A stretch of 64,000 nt of DNA, from the NCBI RefSeq assembly GCF_042100115.1, contig NC_091272.1, positions 4,464,001 through 4,528,000 on the forward strand, read 5' to 3'. The notes beneath the pieces were generated by a model. The model saw nothing but the letters and a program-made list of their open reading frames with translations, had not been told where the DNA came from and did not search any database. The number at the start of each line of letters is the position of its first letter. Position 1 is the first letter of the stretch. A program made the position numbers and the translations under genes. Below are positions 60,739-64,000 of this stretch, in pieces. Source of the stretch: Alternaria dauci (lineage: Eukaryota; Ascomycota; Dothideomycetes; Pleosporales; Pleosporaceae).

Positions 60739-62739
60739 ATGTCTGGTGCAGGCCCCTCTCTCCACCCCGGCGACTGGCCGTCGAGGGCTGTTCTCCAGTT
60801 CCCTCCCGACTCGGCTCCTCTGCCCATTCCGCCCCCGTGGACTGGCGAGTCGACGTTTGCGAACCCGTTCCCGATTCCCCAAGACATCTACCAGGGCGCG
60901 TTGTCCTACAAGGTGCCCCTGGCTATTGCCTCGGTCTACTTCGTCACCGTCACCTACGTCAACTGGTACAACCGCCAACACGGCAACAAGCCGTGGAGGA
61001 TCGCCAAAACCCGCCCATTCTACGCCTTTGTCATCTTCCATAATGTCTTCCTCGCCGTCTACTCAGCCGTTACCTGCGTCGCCATGATCCGCTGCCTCAA
61101 GCACTCGTTTCCCCACTACAGCGAGCCCAATGCCGTTGTCGGCACCATTGACGCGCTCTGCAAGATTCACGGTCCTCGCGGACTGGGCGACGCCGTCACA
61201 TACAACAACACCATCGACGCCTGGAGCAGCCTGAACCCCAATGTTCTCGTGGGTCCCACCGGTGTGCCAGACCAGACGGATGTTGGCAGAATCTGGAACG
61301 AGGGTCTGGCTTTCTGGGGCTGGTGGTTCTACCTCTCCAAGTTTTACGAGGTCCTTGACACGGCCATCATCCTGGCCAAGGGCAAGCGCAGCACCACTCT
61401 CCAGAAGTACCATCACGCCGGTGCCATGCTGTCCATGTGGGCTGGTATGCGCTTCATGTCACCTCCCATCTGGATGTTTGCCCTGGTCAACTCTGGCATC
61501 CACGCCATGATGGTAAGCACCCTTTCCCCAATTCTGCACAGGCTTGACTAACAAGTTCAGTACACCTACTACACCGTCTCAGCCCTCGGCTACCGCGTTC
61601 CCAACGTCGTCAAGCGAACCCTTACCACGCTGCAAATCACCCAATTCCTTGTTGGATCCGCCTTCGCCGCCATGCACCTCTTCGTCTCCTACACTGTCCC
61701 TGTTTCCATCGCATACAAGGTTGCTGAGAAGGTTGCTCCCAAGGTTGTCTCGTCCTCCGTCTCATCTGCAGTTGCCTCTGCCACCGAGTCGGTTGCCGAA
61801 GCCCTCCCCACCGCGACCGGTGCTGCTGTAGCCTTCCTCCGGAAGCTCATTTACCGCGCAGCTGGCGACGAAGGTCTCGCTGAGAACATTCCCGTCCCTG
61901 GCCAGCCCATTCCGGTTCGCCAACAGCCGCAGCAGCAAGTCGTTGCTGGAGAGCCTGTTCCTACCCACAACGCCGTTCACGAGTTCTTCCACCCTCACGA
62001 GACTGTCGAGAAGACTTTCTACCGCACCGAGTACCAGACCGTCCCCTGCGTCGACACCTCCGGCGAAGCATTCGCCATCTACGTCAACCTGATCTACCTC
62101 GCACCCCTCACCATTCTATTCATGCGCTTCTTCTTCAAGTCCTACCTTCGCCGCTCCTCGCCCAACACCAAGAAGGACTTCAAGCGTCGCACAATCTCCG
62201 ACGCCGCTGGTGACGCGAGCCGCAGCATGGAGCGCGAACTAGACTCCCTTGACAAGTCCGCTGAAGACGCCATCTCCTCAGGTGTGAACATGGCTAGGGA
62301 CGCTGTTCGCGGAAGGAAGCCCACCAACGGCCACATCAAGGACGAGCGGAAAGGCAGCATGAGCCCTGCCAACCAAAAGTTCCTCGAAAACATCAACCGC
62401 CGCGTCAGCCAAAAGCTCCAGGAACTCGACGAGGGTGCCGATGCTACAACCAAGAAGGCTAGGCAGATTGCCAAGGACCTGGTTGGTAAGGCCGAGGCTG
62501 CAGGGGAGAAGGTCGAGCAGGCTTATGAAGACAACGAGGAGGATATTCAGGAGCAGGCGGACAAGGCCAAGGAGACCGCTGACCGGAATCGCAGCCCTAG
62601 CAAGCTGCCTCGCAAGCAGAACAAGAAGAACGGCAAGAATGGTCAGACGGACGAACAAGTGGCCAAGCCCGAGCAGGAGCCCGAGCCAAAGGACCTCAAG
62701 AACACTCTCGACGAGAAGGATGGAAAGGGTCTCTTCTAG
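60739..62739 (+). CDS. fatty acid elongase (ELO family) with C-terminal extension
   Basis: Condensing enzyme of very-long-chain fatty acid elongation in the ER membrane, using malonyl-CoA. Two exons (60739-61512 and 61561-62739) encode 650 residues. Seven or so membrane segments are visible. Signatures: FYLSKFYEVLDTAIILAKGK, the histidine box YHHAGAM, and SGIHAMMYTYYTVSALG, joined exactly at the splice site. The enzyme core ends near residue 330, comparable in length to yeast Elo2/Elo3. A further hydrophobic segment (YVNLIYLAPLTILFMRFFF) near residue 465 and a basic, Lys/Glu-rich tail of about 180 residues follow, without a known domain. Closest by motif to Elo2/Elo3-type enzymes. Confidence 0.92.
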
Positions 62740-63138
62740 ATGAAGGAGTTTCTCTAGGGCGGTAATCAGCAAGCAAGTAGCAGATGATCAGCGGTGCGCC
62801 GTCTTCGGCCGCACTCTTCCAATTTAGGGTTCGAGCAGTTTTCCTTGGGCGCTCTGTATAGAATCTCGGGATATCCAGGCGCGAGTCTGATTGGAGGAAA
62901 ATGTATCAGGACACACTAAAAGTCAGACGTATATATCCCATGAGATGAAGGATGATCAATGGAAAGGAAGGACGGCGCAGCTCGGATGTTTAATTTATTG
63001 ATTATGATACTTCAAGTTTGTCACATCCTCGATTGTGGGAATCATCGTTGACTATACCGCTCATATGCATGCCGCCTTGTTGCTTCCGTGCTTCTCGCCA
63101 ATCCTTCCACCAGAGTTGCTGGTTGGACGACTCAAACA
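62740..63138. other. convergent 3' intergenic region
   Basis: About 400 bp between convergent genes. No feature seen. Confidence 0.4.
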
Positions 63139-64000
63139 TTAACGAATAACCCCCTCACTCCCCAAACCCATACCCATGATCCCACCACCCAACTCCAACA
63201 CCTCCTCCCTCCTTTTCTTTTCCTTCTTTTCCCTCTTCAACAGCTCCATTCCTTGTGCTCCACTCGTGACCCCCTTTGTGACATTACCGCCTGCACCATG
63301 TCCTCCTCCTCTTCCTTTATACCCATCCTCGTCGTTTCTAGCAAATATCTGCAAGCCCCTTAGATGCGTATCCTTGCCATTCTGGTGGTTCTCTAGTATC
63401 TTGATTTGGACGAGATGAGCGCGCAGAACTGGCAACTTGGGGGTCGATTGGGTAGATGGCGGGATGGGGCGGGGATGGGGGTTAGGGGAGAGGGATGCAA
63501 AGGGTGCTCTGGGGTGGGGACGCGAGATGGTTTGAGGGAGCGAGGGTGTAGAGGGTTCATGTTGAGTCGGTGTGACGGTGTGAGTGTAATGACGGAGGTT
63601 GTGGTTGTGAGACGGAGGGATAGTTTGGGGAGTTATTTGTGGATGGCCGTGTGTAGTGGTGGGATAAGAAGGGAGTGGTGTATGCTGCTGTTGCTGTTGA
63701 TGGATCGGCGTCTCCAAGTCCAGATCCGTTACATCAGCCTCTTGAGTCGGCGCTGCATTTTCAGAATCAGAAGACACAGCATCGTTTCCAGTCCTTCTCG
63801 TTCCGTTGAGAGTGGAGGCTTCTGTGAGGAAGCGTTGTGGTCGATGACCAGTAGCAGTGCCTCCTTCGTTATTTTCTCCATCGTCATCTCCGTCGTCATC
63901 ACTATCCGGGTCTCCTACGCCGGAGAAATCCGCCCAGATCCATCCTCTCGGGCTCTCCAACCGCATTTCACCCCACTCCTGGAGATCGTTCAAGCCGCTG
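63139..64000 (-). CDS. APC10: anaphase-promoting complex subunit 10 / DOC1 (partial, 5' end outside window)
   Basis: Substrate-recognition subunit of the APC/C ubiquitin ligase in the nucleus. The frame is open to the right edge of the window, and at least 286 codons are present. DOC-domain end motifs are clear: LPVLRAHLVQIKILENHQNGKDTHLRGLQIFA. Upstream, EMRLESPRGWIWADF fits the preceding DOC strand. Between these two, about 150 residues of Asp-, Gln- and Pro/His-rich sequence are inserted, including a run of Gln. The C-terminus is basic and Gly-rich (KREKKEKKRREE). The missing N-terminal half of the DOC domain should lie beyond position 64000. Confidence 0.85.
   Translation of the reverse strand, partial: SGLNDLQEWGEMRLESPRGWIWADFSGVGDPDSDDDGDDDGENNEGGTATGHRPQRFLTEASTLNGTRRTGNDAVSSDSENAAPTQEADVTDLDLETPIHQQQQQHTPLPSYPTTTHGHPQITPQTIPPSHNHNLRHYTHTVTPTQHEPSTPSLPQTISRPHPRAPFASLSPNPHPRPIPPSTQSTPKLPVLRAHLVQIKILENHQNGKDTHLRGLQIFARNDEDGYKGRGGGHGAGGNVTKGVTSGAQGMELLKREKKEKKRREEVLELGGGIMGMGLGSEGVIR

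Overview
The window looks like nuclear DNA of a filamentous ascomycete, most likely a dothideomycete (Pleosporales-like). The reasons are short introns of about 45-70 nt with GTAAGT-type donors, mixed-strand gene order without operons, and typical fungal families: GH11 xylanase, a DUF8021-type secreted protein, highly reducing PKS, Zn2Cys6 regulator, PTH11/rhodopsin-like membrane protein and Dal5-type MFS transporters. The taxonomic level is inferred from gene content only. Splice sites were read by eye and checked for phase and protein continuity.

Left part (1-9.7 kb): 3' part of an MFS transporter, a RING protein, a secreted DUF8021-type gene interrupted by a TAG, an isochorismatase-like hydrolase, then about 4.5 kb that is nearly gene-free. 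9.7-16.4 kb: a secreted GH11 xylanase beside what looks like a decayed secondary-metabolite locus. That locus holds the C-terminal piece of a highly reducing polyketide synthase with an internal stop, and divergent to it a Zn2Cys6 regulator whose zinc cluster is frameshifted. An unrecognised 230-aa gene converges on the regulator.

16.7-34 kb is a dense housekeeping block: D-arabinono-1,4-lactone oxidase, a cupin protein, a hypothetical protein, eIF2B gamma, a Pex22-like protein, poly(ADP-ribose) polymerase, an F-box protein and aminopeptidase P with a very long tail. eIF2B gamma/Pex22-like and PARP/F-box are divergent pairs.

35-51 kb is more accessory: a secreted serine beta-lactamase-like protein, a rhodopsin-like membrane protein, SBPase-like phosphatase, nitrilase, a second Dal5-type transporter, and three members of one small Cys/His-rich protein family. 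Between two of these lies a minus-strand tRNA-Arg(TCG)-like gene. It has a normal-position 13-nt intron and a second 52-nt insertion inside the T arm with every hallmark of a spliceosomal intron. This is the most unusual object in the window.

51-64 kb: a PHD-finger protein, a single-pass membrane protein with a proline-rich tail, a proline-rich protein, an ELO-type fatty acid elongase with a long C-terminal extension, and the 3' part of APC10/DOC1 running off the right edge.
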